64,000 bases of DNA from Cryptomeria japonica (taxonomy: Eukaryota > Streptophyta > Pinopsida > Cupressales > Cupressaceae), in NCBI RefSeq assembly GCF_030272615.1, contig NC_081407.1, positions 435,706,230 through 435,770,229 of the forward strand, given 5' to 3'. How positions within the stretch are numbered: the stretch's first letter is position 1; each line of letters starts with the position of its first letter. Below the pieces are notes generated by a model, which was not told the DNA's origin, did not search any database, and worked only from the letters and a program-made list of their open reading frames with translations. This document shows positions 46,885-59,282 of this stretch, piece after piece. Both the position numbers and the translations under genes were made by a program.

Positions 46885-49786
46885 ACTTTTGCCTTGTGAA
46901 CCTCCAAATGGTCATAACAGACTATGAGCATTGATTCAATTCTTGCCACCTTTCAGAAGTCATCTGTGGTCAAATATCTCGTCATCTGAATGAATTGAAT
47001 CCTCTCCTGAAAGACCTTGGTCATGTTCACAACTTCCTCAATTATCTTGGCGCCATCCTTTATGAGCTAGATGTCAATACATTTGAGATCCTTCTGCATC
47101 ATATCAATCAAGTTTGTCAATCCTCTAAGCAATTTGGTGGATTCTTCGTGACCTTGCTTAATGATCGAGTTGCACCGCTCCACATTCTTCCTTGACACAT
47201 ACAACACTTTGTCATCCAAGTTCTCTACCAGTTTTTCAGCCAAGAATTTCATCACCCCATATTTTTGTATATCATTCATTTGTGCAAGGAATGCTACCCA
47301 TTTGACCCTTTCTTTCTCCCAAGCCACTGTTTCCAGTTCTAGCTCCTTGCTCACAGTTTCTACTTCTTTATAAACTTTCACCAAATTAACGACATAATCT
47401 GATCCCTGTTGTATGATACCGATATCTGTGACAAAGGTTGAGGATTTGGACTGTGGATGGCATTGATATACTTGACCATCAGAGTAACAACTTGTTTCAA
47501 TTCTCTTTTGTCCTTTTCATCCTTCCATGTTCTTGAAATTATTCTTTTTGCGGATGATTCCAAATACTTAACATCCACAGCACGCGAAGCAACTCCCAAA
47601 TCTATCTATGCAACGGTAAAATCTTCCTCAGTAGCTTTATCTGCATCCTTCCTTGGAATTGGTTTGGCTATCTCAGCCGTCCACTGATATGTTGCTTCAT
47701 CCACTTCAAGCATTGTCTGCATCTTGAGCTTCTTCGACTTTGATTCCTTTCCTAAACATCAGCTGACCATGTCTTCCATAGGGATTGTAATCGGCACTAC
47801 ACTCCATTTCTTTCCAACAATGGCTTCCAACCATCATGGTGCACCCGTAGGTTCCTTAAATGGAGGAGTTGTATGTATATCGGGTGAAGTGACAATAACC
47901 ATGGTGTTCATGGGGTCCCGTTGGATTTCTTCTTCCTTGCTCGTGTCCATTTCCTGCATTTCAGGTTCATCTAGATTCTGTGAATCTATTGTCTCCTCAA
48001 CCTCTTCACTTGGGTCTAGGTCTACAACAATTTGTTTCGATATGGGCTCCTTACTCTTCTTCTTGCTCCTGGAGTGAGTTACCCGAGCACTTGTGAGACC
48101 TAATGGTGACCTCTTTGATCTCCTTGGTTGAATTTTCTCAACAATAGGTCTTGAAACACCTGCAACATTAACAATTTCGTTAGTGGAAGAAATGGGAGAT
48201 TGAGTCACAATGTGTGAATCAATTCTTAGTTCATGCGTGGACATGTGAGGTCCCTCCTTAAAATTTTGGTTCCTCAACCATCTTTCTATTCTCCTCACAA
48301 CGTTGAAGGTTCTAGCTTGGATATTGTCATCCTCCTTTTTATTCCAATCAATTTCTGGATTCGGTTTTCCTTGAACCTCTGTGTCAAACTCAGGATCTAA
48401 AACATCCTCCCCTGTATCTTTTGATACTCTAGATATATTAATGGGAAGCCTCATGGTAGTTATTTGCTGCAAAGTGAACCTGGACCACAGTCTCTTTCTT
48501 ATCTCATACTCATCACTACAGTTCTCCCAGTAATCCTCTAATTGAGGTTCATGACAAAAATGACTATCTACATTTAGGTGTTCCACTACATAACCCCTAC
48601 TATCAAACTTTCGCCTTGCCACATATGGTTGCAGGTTCATCCTTTTGAATTCTAGTTTCAGGTTTAGGGTGTCTGATATAGATTTGCAGCCATAGTATCT
48701 GAGTTCAATAGGGAATACAACTCCAGACTCGCCCTTTGTTCCCAATCTTTGATCAATGTAAGCTAGCTATCTACTTACCTCTATAAATACATAACTGTCA
48801 AAAGCATACCTAGGTAGCTTGAATGGTTAGCCCTCAAAACTACCTACCCGTAGATAAGTAAACCTAGGAAATTGAATAAAGAAGCTACCACATATGCTCA
48901 CGAATTCCATTGCTTCAATAGACATCCTCTTGTTCACATTCCCCTAAAGCTTTGAAACAAGTCTTCCTATGAAGACTCCATTCCATCTATCAATCTACTC
49001 AATGTGTCTCTGCTATTGTAATAGGGGATAAAAATTATACACCCTCATCCCATCTACCCAAGGTTCATTAGGTAGACCAGGCCAATCCCTTGTACAAGAT
49101 AGGATGTAGAAAAGATAAGAAGACATAAAAACCTGTCATTCCCACAAAATACTCAACCCTTAATGAAGTCTCTCTACAATTACCTGAGACCAATCGAGAT
49201 ACCTATCACCAGATAACGCCACTTGGATAAAAAAGTACATCCAATCTTCCCAATAGAATGAATGTGAGTTTCCCTTCATCCTGTTCAAAAGTATCACAAT
49301 ATCTCGCACTTCTCTGATAAAGTGCTCTCCAGTCAGGGGTTTTGGCAGCTGTGACCCTCCTTTTTGAACTTTTAGGAGCCAATTCCTAGCAGCCACACTC
49401 CTGTACTTAATCTTCTTTTCTGAGAAGTAGGCATACGAATTCCCAATAGTCCAGTCCTCATATTCATCCTCGTGTGGAATTCCCATTATCGCCATTACTG
49501 TTTCTCTATTGATATTGACCAGTAGCTCACCATTACTAGTTCTGATGTATATGTTCTCTGTGTCATATCGGTTCATGCAAGCCATCACTAAATCTGGACA
49601 TGGTGCAACAACAGCTTCCACAAGACCGCTTTTCACTATTTTCTCCATCAATGAGCTGGTTTGAGGGTTCTTGGCTCTTTCTAGGAAATCCCCTAAATAT
49701 TCATTAACCAAGGAGGTGTCTTCTAGCTCTGGTAAAATACTCACTAGACATGAGGTCTGACCAAGCTTCGGCAGTATTGGCCTCAT
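46885..49786 (-). pseudogene. Antisense multi-domain protein of unknown function, retroelement-associated
   Basis: Read on the minus strand, start ATG 49786 has an in-frame TAG three codons upstream. Block 1 (49786-49160) is a 208-residue globular region: LVNINRETVMAIMGIPHEDE, AARNWLLKVQKG and YWEDWMYFFIQVALSGDRY. Its style recalls plant mobile domain proteins, but I cannot confirm this. After frameshifts (49160-48750) the coding signal continues (MSIEAMEFVSICGSFFIQFP). Block 2 (48745-47834) has ELRYYGCKSISDTLNLKLEF, an acidic stretch and basic KRSPLG / RSKKKSK patches. Block 3 (47600-46885), after stops and one frameshift near 47405, is a helical, charged coiled-coil region. Stops and shifts show it is dead. 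Similar antisense or extra ORFs are known in plant retroelements. Confidence 0.6.
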
Positions 49787-50788
49787 ACTGCCTATCTATA
49801 CTTCTAACCAAGAAATTCTAAAACAAGGCAGAATCCTACTCCAACAATTTAGAGATTTTTCTTTCTATACTGATAAATCTTCAGAAAAGAAACACAGCTT
49901 AGGTAGAATCATCTGAGCTTACCCATTACCACCATGAAAACTGGAAATTCCTTAGGAAATCAGAGCTACTTTTATGTTCAACGCCTCCAATTTGCTCAAT
50001 TATGGCAGCTGCAACCTTCTCAACTATGGAAATAAATTCATACATTTCCTTCAATCAAACGGGAAAATATCTATAAAGCCACACACGCTTCATCATGATT
50101 TACCCAAGCGTGTGAAGTAACAGTGAAATGACCAAAATCTGACACCTTCTTAATTATCCATCACTTCCGCACAAGTAGTCCAATGCACTCATGATTACTT
50201 TCCATATTTAGAATTTTAAACTGCTGACAAGGGAATATTCCTTCTTGTCGTGCAACTTTCATTTTCATCCAAAAAGCCTTAGAGTTAGTTTTGAAATGAA
50301 CTCATGAATCTTGAACCATTTGACAAAAAGTTCAACAGTTCAAGTTCATTTAAGAAATATAATAGTGAGTGAGTGGCACACAACAACACCGTGAACGAGT
50401 GACAACAATGACTATTAAACGTGAACCTTGAACCCTTTGAACCACTTGCGATTTGGTTCAAGGTTCAAGACCGCAAATCAACTCAAAACATATGGACCCA
50501 CACTCATTATACAATGATACATTTCTGCAGCTCACAAAAGGCATTTTGAACCTTGAACCATTTAACAAAAAGTTCAAAAGGTTCAAAACTTCAAGATGAA
50601 AAACAAAAGCGCACTTGCTCACATGATGACAAAGACCACAAATGACTCTCTTCTAAATGTGCTTTGAACCTTGAACCTTTTGAACTTCTTAGAAAGAGTT
50701 CAACGGTTCAAGTACGAAGGAAAACAAACAACCCGATGAAAGACAAAGGCACAAAAGGCAACCCGCGAGTATGAACATTCAAAAGGAA
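49787..50788. other. Right part of the gag insertion with TTGAACC clusters
   Basis: No ORF. From about 50280 to 50715 the heptamer TTGAACC or its complement GGTTCAA occurs at least ten times, often as TTGAACCTTGAACC. It would lie upstream of the minus-strand pseudogene, a promoter position (inference). Confidence 0.55.
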
Positions 50789-50789
50789 A

Positions 50790-51540
50790 AATTATAGGGG
50801 GGACTAACACAATCCCAACACTACCAGCACATCCAGAGATATCATCCCAACTTAAAACAACATGGCATCGGATTATGATTGGTGTTATCCTTGCAACCAA
50901 ACTCATAATCAGACCACTTGTTCGAACGGTATGCTACATCAAGCACTCATGGTTCAAAATAATGTTGTTGTCTCATAAGATAGTACTCATGGAATTCATG
51001 ATCAACAAGTTTCTCATTCTGAACAAGGCCCGAACGTTACCTTTGTCAATTGGCAAGGTGAAGAATTTTGTGGAGTAAATCAGCCACAAGATCATAATCA
51101 GTCCTACACTTCTATTTCAGCCAATACACGGTCCAAAAAGAGAGCCATTGATATAGGGCAACAAGTTGATAAAGGCATCAATCAAGCTTCTACAAGCTGA
51201 CAAGCACCACCTGGACCTCAACCCACTCCAAATATACAAATCCTACCAAAAGGGCAACCAGTGGTCAAGAAGGATCAACCAAGAAGTCAATTACCAACAA
51301 CACAAGTTCAAGAGGATGTCGCTATTAAAAGAGGGCAGTAGAAGGTTAGTACAAGCTCATTTAATATTTTGGATCAATTGAAAAAGATGCATGACAGTGT
51401 CTCAATGTGGGATTCCTTAGCTCTACCAGGGCAAAAGGATTTGCTTAAAAATGCCTTGTCTAACATCTCTTTGTCACAAGAGCTTCCTAATGAGCAACCC
51501 TTATCCAATGTCCCTCAAGAAAAGAAGGGCGAACAATAAA
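50790..51540 (+). pseudogene. gag of retrotransposon B, zinc-knuckle part and gag-pol linker
   Basis: The frame resumes as NYRGD and carries WCYPCNQTHNQTTC, a CCHC-type knuckle with slightly short spacing, at about 50880-50920. A hydrophilic linker leads to the protease. In-frame stops lie at 50805, 50850, 50976, about 51200, 51339 and 51537. Confidence 0.72.
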
Positions 51541-53000
51541 CTCAGAAGGTTAAACCCCCTCCTTTTTATCTCACTTTAACCATAGGCCATCACCTAGTGC
51601 ATAATTGTATGATTGATTCAGGTGCAAATAGTTTTGTCATGCCAAAGAAGATAGTTGATAAGCTGGATTTGACATATGAGCCTCTTTCAAAAGGGGTAGT
51701 CCAGTTAGATGGGACAACAGTAAACATAGTAGGTGTGATTAAAAATTTGGATCTCATATTGCAAACATGCCCAAACTTTTTAATCCCACAAGATGTCTAC
51801 ATCATAGATCTTCCACCTTACTTTGTTTTATGTTTGTCCAGAGATTTCACAGCCAAGTTGGGTGGGTATTTGTCTTCTGATTGGTCACACATGTTTTTCA
51901 GAACAAGATATGGTAATAAAGTGACCATAAAATCAGAATTGTTAGCTAATGATCATATAGAACCATACATCCCAAGTGTTGTTAATGAAAATTTGTCTAT
52001 ACAAGAATCTAATGAACAACCTGATATCCCAGATCCAAACACTCCAATAGAAGGGATACCTGATGTAGTATTAGATGAATGGGTAGTAGAGAATGATGAG
52101 GAAGATCCATTCAAGCATATGGAAGAATTAGAGCTAGGTGTCTACATGATCCATGGAGAAGGTGTCATTGTCCCTAATCTTGAAAAGGATGACAATCAAT
52201 TGTCCAATCAACAAGGTGAACAACAGAACAATGAATTGTGGAAACTCTATTTTGATGGCTTGAGGAGAAAGGTTGGTTCCAGTGGTGGTGTTATATTAAT
52301 CTCTCCTAAAGGTAAGAAATACTTTTCAGCCTTTAGATTTTCATTTAGCTGTACTAATAATACAACTGAATATGAGTCACTTGCACATGGATTGGAATGG
52401 GCTAAAAAAAGAAATGTAAAGTGTTTGCAAGTATTTGGGGGCAATGAGCTAGTAGTAAATCAAGTAAGAGGTGTCAATGTGACTAAAAATGATGTCCTTA
52501 AAATGTATAAGCATATGATATGGGACTTAATTGAAGAATTTAATGCTTTCAATCTGTTGTCAATGCCTAGAAATCAGAATAAGGAAGCAGATAAGTTGGC
52601 TGCTTTGGGTGCTCAATTTGATATACTAGATGAGGTAAGAAATATTGAAAGACAAAAATATGTCAAAGTGGTGTTTAGGCCTTCAATTCCAGATAACAGT
52701 GTCAATTGGCAAGTCTTTGATTCAGATGAACAAATTATTAATTTTATTATTGAAGAGGCTGAATTTGCAGCTAGTAATCAACATAAGTTTGTAAAGCAAT
52801 ATGAAAATCAGATTCTTCAATTGAAAACTAATAAGGTGCCAAAGGGATTGGTAACCCTTGAATCAATCTTTAACACTGATGATCAGGTTAGAAAGGAAAA
52901 GGGCAGCATGGTAGTTAAAGAGGAGCACTACAAACCTATTGAGATCTTTAGAGATAAGTCATTAAATCTTGGAAAGGTATGTACAACTGATGAGAAATAG
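51541..53000 (+). pseudogene. Aspartic protease followed by an RNase H domain upstream of RT (retrotransposon B)
   Basis: Open for over 480 codons. The protease starts with MIDSGANSFVMP (D-S-G catalytic triad) and continues with VQLDGTTVNIVGV and LPPYFVLCLSRDF. After an acidic linker, about 52233-52620 encodes an RNase H fold: LYFDGLRRKVGSSGGV (D), NTTEYESLAHGLEWA (E), FGGNELVVNQV (usual GDS, here GGN) and RNQNKEADKLAAL (D). This is the additional archaeal-type RNase H known from Tat-lineage elements, but placed before RT rather than after it, and with the third acidic residue lost. Ends at TAG 52998-53000; the same frame continues into RT. Confidence 0.82.
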
Positions 53001-54528
53001 GCATTTGTTTTGCTTTGTCAAGAGTTCAATGATGTATTTGCATGGCAGTATGAATATTTGAAGGGATTTAACCCCACATTAGCCCAACACACCATAGAGT
53101 TGGAAGTTGATGCCAAGCCTGTGAGACAAAAGCAAAGGCCCCTTTATCCAAAGCTCGAGCATCTCATGAAGACATAACTAAACAAGATGATCCAAGGTAA
53201 TATCATCTTTCCTATAAAGCATACATCTTGGGTTTCAAATTTGGTTCCCATAAGAAAGAAGAATGGTGAGCTTAGACTTTGTGTGGACTTTAGAGATCTT
53301 AACAAAGCTTCTCTAAAAGATCATTATCCTCTGCCCTCAATGGAGCAAATCTTACAAGTAGTTTCAGGTTCAGATAGATTTTCACCACTTGATGGTTATT
53401 CTGGTTATAATCAGATTCTGGTAAAAGAGGATGACCAATTTAAAACTACCTTTACTACAAAATGGGGAACAATGGCATATAAGAAATGCCTTTTGATTTG
53501 TCTAATGCAGGAGCAACCTTTTAGAGGGCAATGGATATGGCCTTCCAAGGTCTTATAAATAAATTTGTTTTGGTTTATCTTGATGAAGTAACCATTTTTT
53601 CAAAGCACGTGGAAGAGCACTTTTCTCACTTAAGGCAAATTTTTGAAAGGTGTAGAGAATATGGAATATCTTTAAATCCCAAAAAGTGCATTTTTTCCTT
53701 ACATGAGGGTAAGTTGTTGGCCTATATTGTCTCCAAACATGGAATAACCATAGATCCAGAGAGGGTAAGTGCTATTTTATCTTTGCCTTTACCTGCACAT
53801 AAGAAAGGCCTTCAAATCTTTATAGGCAGAGTCAATTTGTAAGGAGATTCATCCCTAATATAGCATTTCTTTTGAAGCCATTGACTAGCATGCTTAAGAA
53901 AAATGTTAGTTTCAGCTGGTCCAAAAAGGATAAGAATAATTTTGAAGAAATTAAGACTACCATAGCATCAAAACCTACTTTGATTAATACAAACTTTGCA
54001 AAGGATTTTATATTATATGATGTTGGTACTTATGATACTATTTCAGCTATGTTGATTCAACGGAATGATGAGGGATTGGAACAACCAATAACATTCTTCA
54101 GCCAAGGCCTAGAAGGGTACGAACAAGATTATTCTTTTGTTGAGAAACATGCATTAGCAGTCATTAGAAGTCCAAATAAATTTAGACACATGCTTTCAAA
54201 TAACAAAATTCACCTAATGGCTGCTCATCCTAGTATAAAAGAATTTTTGTTGAAAAGAGATCTTAATGACAAAAGAGCTAGTTGGATCATGAAAGTGATG
54301 GAGTATGATGTCAATATCAAGGTAACAAAGTTGATTAGAGGTAAGGGACTGTGTGAACAGTTTGATGGTCACACAGAAAACACCGAACAAGAAAGTGAAG
54401 AAGCTATCCTAGTTCATGAAGATAATGTGCCAATTGTTGTAGCAACACCTCCTACAAGTTGGGTGCAAGAAATGATGAATTTTCTTCAAACTGGTGAGTG
54501 TCCTAAAGGCCTGAACAATGCTAAATGA
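53001..54528 (+). pseudogene. Reverse transcriptase and degenerate RNase H of retrotransposon B
   Basis: Frame 1 (to 53558) shows VRQKQRPLYP, SWVSNLVPIRKKNGELRLC, VDFRDLNKASLKDHYPLP and LDGYSGYNQI. A frameshift near 53500 (MPFDLSNAGATF in another frame) leads to block 53531-53842 with VLVYLDEVTIFS, where the catalytic YLDD has become YLDE, then LNPKKCIF. After another shift near 53840, RRFIPNIAFLLKPLTSML and the classical RNase H region (FILYDVGTYDTISAML, QPITFFSQGLEGYEQDY, KLIRGKGLCEQ) follow. A stop at 53175 and these shifts prevent any full-length product. Confidence 0.9.
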
Positions 54529-55705
54529 AGATATTATAGACTTCAAGATATCCCTTATATCATTTTGGATGGAATTTTGTTTAGAAAAGATTTTAATGGT
54601 GTATTCTTAAGATGCATAGATTCAGATCAAATTGAGAGTATTAGAGGAATTCCATAATGGACAAGTTGGTGGTCACTTTGCACCATAGACTACAACATTA
54701 AAGATCATGAGGGCAGGATATTTTTGGCCTGATTTGCATAAAGATGCCTATGCTTGGGTAAGGAAATGTAAGAATTGTGCAATATTTGCAGGCAAACAAA
54801 AGATGGCAGCTTTACCCCTGCAACCTGTTCAAATTGAACAACCATTCATGAAGCGGGGTCTTGATTTTATCAGAGTCATCAATCCACCTTCAAGTTCTGG
54901 GCATAAATGGATCTTGACAGCCACTGATTACTTTACCAAGTGGACTAAAGTTGTACCCTTGAAAGAGGAAAATGAAAGTGCAGTCCTAAACTTTTATCAA
55001 GACTTAGTAGCAAGGTTTGGTATCCATGATTCTATTATTTCAGACAATGCATTAGCTTTTGTAGGATTTAAGATTACTAATTGGGTTGTCCAAAACACCA
55101 TATTTTTGAGTACTTCATCCAATTATTACCCTTAGGGTAATGGACAAGTTGAGTCTACTAATAAGAACTTGATTAGGACAATCAAGAGGAAAATAGAAGA
55201 TAATCAGAGAACTTGGCACACTCAGTTGAAACATGCATTATGGGCTGATAGAATCACCCCTAAGAGAGATACATATATATCTCCCTATGTCCTTGTTTAT
55301 GGTAAAGAGACAAGACTCCCAATTTTAGTTGAAATGCATACACTAACTCTAATTAGAGAGCTAGAAATGTTGCAAGAAGAACCCATGCAGGTTAGGTTGG
55401 CAAAACTAATAGAGTTGGAGGAGGCAAGAAAGCAAGCATTGTTGACTATTGAAAATCATCAAGCTCAAATGAAGAGGAATTTCGATAGAAAGGAAGCTCT
55501 GAGAGTTTTCAATGAGGGAGATTTGGTTTTGAAATGGGATGAATTAAAGAGTAAGTCTGGAAAGAATACTAAATTTGATGCCATATGGGATGGTCCATAC
55601 ATCATTAGTGAGAAAAAGCAACATAATGCTTTTCAGCTTTCAAAGTTGAATGGTGAGACCCTTCCAATCCTAGTTAATGGGATTCATCTCAAAGATTCCC
55701 TTTGA
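54529..55705 (+). pseudogene. Integrase of retrotransposon B
   Basis: A short linker (DGILFRKDF) precedes the H2C2 zinc region (NGQVGGHF ... KCKNCAIF), which carries a TAG at about 54692. The catalytic core 54707-55135 has ATDYFTKWTKVVPL (first Asp), SIISDNALAF (second Asp; the usual SDNG is SDNA) and, after a TAG at 55133, GNGQVESTNKNLIRTIKR (Glu). The remainder (YVLVYGKETRLPI, EARKQALL, FNEGDLVLKW, WDGPYIISE) is the usual C-terminal part. It would insert cDNA. It ends at TGA 55703-55705. Confidence 0.92.
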
Positions 55706-55984
55706 GATTTCATTTCAGCTAATAAGTGTCGATACACATTATATTTTTGTTGTTATATTTTTCAATAAGTGCTCATGCACAGTTTTGTGGTTTCTATTTT
55801 AGGCAGCACCACTTGTTTTTTTTCTAGTTTTCCTATTTTGTTTTGTTGTCATGCTGCGGAGCAACTAATTTTTCAAGATGTTCCATTTGGAGAGAGGGCT
55901 TAAATGACTCCATAAGCCCAATGGATAAGCCATGATTGGTCTATAGTGTTTAGCAGGCAAACACTCAGTAGAAGTCGCCAAAAA
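55706..55984 (+). other. 3' untranslated region of retrotransposon B
   Basis: Non-coding between integrase and 3' LTR. A purine-rich GGAGAGAGGG lies at about 55890 but not next to the LTR; the adjacent CGCCAAAAA is a poor polypurine tract. Confidence 0.6.
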
Positions 55985-58900
55985 TGTTACCAAATTTTGC
56001 ACATGCCAAATTTAGTGCCCTAATGAAGCCTTACATTCATTCATTTTTGAAAAGATCAAATCATGAGCTAGGGAGAAATGCACTATTTTTGTCTAACTTG
56101 TTTGCTTCATGTGCAGATACAGGAAAGTAAGACAACATGTGGGTTAAAATGTTGCTCCCACAAGGGTTGAGCTCAGCATGTTGTAGACCATAGAGATATT
56201 TATGCTCCATTGCAGATGAAATAGCATGGCCTATTAAAACCTTCAAGCAAATTCATGTTGGCAAGTGTATCGCCGAATCCCTTACGTAGCTGATGAAAGG
56301 CCAAAAGAAGCTCAGAGAAAATACAATCGACCTATGTAAAGTTTTTACTTGGGCACCAAAGAGGGTTTTAAAAGGCTAGAGAACTTCCAAGCATTTTCAG
56401 TCACCAGGCAGGAAGAACATTTATCCCACATTGGTCACAAGGAGGAGCATTTTTGTATTTAAAGCTAAATTCACATATAACTATAGTGTCAAAGCTTACG
56501 AGCTTTTGACAAGAAGTGTCTCATCACCCAGTGGACCCCACATGCGTGTGTATCTCAAGGCATCTTAATTTTGTGACCGACTGGTGGGAAGAGGTTAAAG
56601 GTCGAGAAAGTCATAAAGATCAGACGCAGATCGTGGTGATACAGTGGCTATCACTATGTCACGATGGCTAGATGCTCAACGGATATCATCGCGACTTGGT
56701 GAGTGATGACGTGGCAGAGAAGAGGGTATAAGACCAAAGTACGTGGCAAACAGGTGGCGGTCTAGTGGTTGGTGACAGGGCTCAGTTTCCATCGACATCG
56801 AGCAGACCTTGGCCGCAATGAGTCCCAAAAAAGATTCACTGAAGGCTCATTTTCATCGACATAACAATATCGATGAAACCGTAGGTTCGATGAGACTATT
56901 AAATGGCTCATCAAGAGAGTAGTTTGGTCGAAAGAAAGAGATCTGACAGAACAAGACACATGGTAGGCCCGATAGACAGGTGGTTCCCAAGCAAATCTCA
57001 TGAGCCAATCAGAGGGTGACACATGACACGTGGCACAAGAGAGAAGATCAGTCAGGGTTAAAGGTCGAGCAAGTTGAAGAAAGATCAACAGTGATGCAAG
57101 AGATCTAATGATGGTCGTTATACCACTATAGAAAGAAGCTTGCTAGTTATCTCCATGACTTGGCAACAAAGAACGTGCAAAAAAGGTGAGCAGCTAAGAG
57201 ATTAAAGATCGAGCAGTTTGAGGGAAGATCTAGCGGTGGTCGCTATACCGCATGATGAAGGTGCTCGATAGTTATTCCCTGCAACTTGGTGACTGATGAT
57301 GTGGCATTTAAGGTGGTCGTCTAGGTGGGCTAAGAGAAAATAAGGATGCGCCACAGGATATAGAGTGGATGAGGAATCAAGGCAAACCAAGTCCAGTGGC
57401 AAGTCCAAGTGGCGAGACAAAGTGGGCCCGCGAGAAAATCAGAGGCTGACACGTGGAAAAAGGTTATAGACGAGCGGATGTATATATTTTTTAAGTTCAC
57501 TATGAACTTGAACTTTCACCGGTTCAAATTTCATCGGTTCAAAGTGGTTTACCAGTTCAAAGTGGTTCACCGTTTCAAAATGGTTCAATGGCTCAAAGTT
57601 TATTATCGTTGTTCATTTCCTGTGGGCCTAGGATGGAGAGATGAAAGAAAACAAGCAGAGGTAAAAAGAAAGTAGGTTCCTATAGATCTAGTGGTGGTTG
57701 CTATACCGCATGATGAAGATGTGTGGTGTTTATTCACTATGACTTGGCGACCAAGTAGTGGGGCCCACTAAGGAAGCAGTTCAGAGGAAGAAATAAAGAA
57801 TGTAGATTAAGGTTGATCAGACGGAAGAGATTCTTTCTGGTAGTAAGTCTAGGCCATGCTGAGTGGTAGGGTATGAACCCCGGAACCAACTAGGTAGTGA
57901 CACATGGCAAGCCTGATAGAAAACAAGGTGAAATGGAGCGTTTCATCACCCATCAGAATAAGTGTTTCAGTGCTAACCTGATGACCCGATGAAGAAAGCA
58001 ATGCTAGTTACAGTCAGAAGTCGAAAGTGGTGGTAGGAAAGGTAGCGTCCAGGGATCCATGCAAAATAAGAGGAAGTCATCAGGTAGTTTCCGATCCATG
58101 CGAAATAAGAAGAAGTCATCCAGTTAATGCAGGAGATTATTAAGCTTAGAGCAAGTTTGCATGAGTTTTTCTTATGATCTTGAGGTAATCAGGATTGTTT
58201 TTGAGTGCCACATGAGTCAACCTTTAGTTGACTAAGAATTTGAAATGAATTACCCAGCTTGAGAGCAAGTTTGCATGAGTTCTTTTTGCATGTTTTGAAG
58301 CCTTTTTGGTGGATTTTTATTTCTACAAGAGGATCAAGTTTCAAAGGAGATATTTTCAATGGGAGTTCATCTTTAGTCATTCTGGAGTTATCTTTCCTCT
58401 ACCTTTTGGAAGGCTTTTGTATAAAGGGAAAAAGTTTTATCTTCCTTCACTAGTTCTTGATGATTCTCTGGCTATTTTTAGCGGAGAATACATTCTTGTA
58501 GCTCATATGCAATTTTATGACAGACTTCTGAATAAAAAATTACCATCTTATGCCTTATGTCTTTACAGTTTATTTTCTTATCCTTGACTGGGAGTTAGTT
58601 TATTGTGTTATTGTCTGGATAACCTTTGAATTTTTTGTCTCATTTGTAAGTCATAGGTTGTGCATTGTGATAAATTGGCTCATTTGGTTGATTGTGAAAG
58701 TTTTATTTCCTTTCAATTTATTGAAGTTTAAATCCTTTGCATGAAATATTTATGTGTTATGAACCAGAAGTCTATTTGTGTAGTTTGGTGTTTTTAGGTT
58801 TGTATCTCTATCATTTTGAGATATCTTATTGATGCTTCACCTTCATTTAGCATTTGCAATTTCTTTCTAGTTTCATTTTAAGTTTTCCTATCCCTTTTAT

Positions 58901-59055
58901 CGGTAAAGATTTAGAGTTATTCATAGGGAACCATCCCTTCATCTGGAGGTTATTTCTCACTATAGGTAACCCATGGGCCTGAGACTTATCCCATGTGTCA
59001 CCAAGTTACTTGAGCTTTCAGCTTGTGCACTACGGGTGCAATTTGAGTGACAAGA
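55985..59055 (+). repeat. 3' LTR of retrotransposon B
   Basis: A 3,071-bp direct repeat of 41455-44498, same start TGTTACCAAATTTTGC and same end GAGTGACAAGA, with frequent single-base differences. It shows the same internal modules and GGTTCAA cluster (57515-57600), plus ACACGTGG at 57449. Confidence 0.92.
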
Positions 59056-59060
59056 AAGGC

Positions 59061-59282
59061 TACACAAAGTTCTTTAGGACACCTAAAAGATAAGTGGGTG
59101 GTCCCATTTCACCCATTTACAATAACCCTATCTTAGTCATGCTTCATACATTTATAGTTTATTTTATTTCATTAGCCTCTAATAATTTTGTAGGGTTTTG
59201 ATGAGTCATCTCAATGACATTTGGCATTCATAGTTGCATTCTTGGGTAGGTCAATAGTTGTGATAGCATCAAGGGTTGATAG
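59061..59282. other. Short intergenic spacer
   Basis: No gene. It ends with the GATAG target duplication (59278-59282) of the next solo LTR. Confidence 0.6.

Larger units (their letters stand above)
45854..50788. mobile_element. About 4.9-kb insertion inside gag of retrotransposon B
   Basis: Gag breaks off at RRNY near 45853 and resumes in frame at NYRGD at 50790. AAATTATA is present at both junctions (45846-45853 and 50789-50796) and may be an 8-9 bp target duplication. I could not find matching terminal inverted repeats or LTRs, so the class of element is unknown and the ends may be off by tens of bases. It carries one minus-strand pseudogene and a right-end cluster of TTGAACC words. Confidence 0.6.
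41455..59055 (+). mobile_element. LTR retrotransposon B, Ty3/gypsy (Tat-type), 17.6 kb with an internal insertion
   Basis: Direct LTRs 41455-44498 and 55985-59055 flank gag, protease, RNase H, RT, degenerate RNase H and integrase on the + strand, the RT-before-integrase order of Ty3/gypsy. The flanking pentamers AAGGT (41450-41454) and AAGGC (59056-59060) are a likely target duplication with one change. The LTR pair has many differences and the polyprotein many stops and frameshifts, so the copy is old and inactive. Gag is interrupted at about 45854-50788 by foreign sequence with an antisense pseudogene. The Tat-type assignment rests on RT/RNase H text, not on a tree. Confidence 0.9.

Noticed and set aside
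47457-48077. Plus-strand ORFs at 47457-47687 and 47724-48077
   Set aside because: They lie opposite the longer minus-strand pseudogene, whose frame persists across several blocks; no own motifs.
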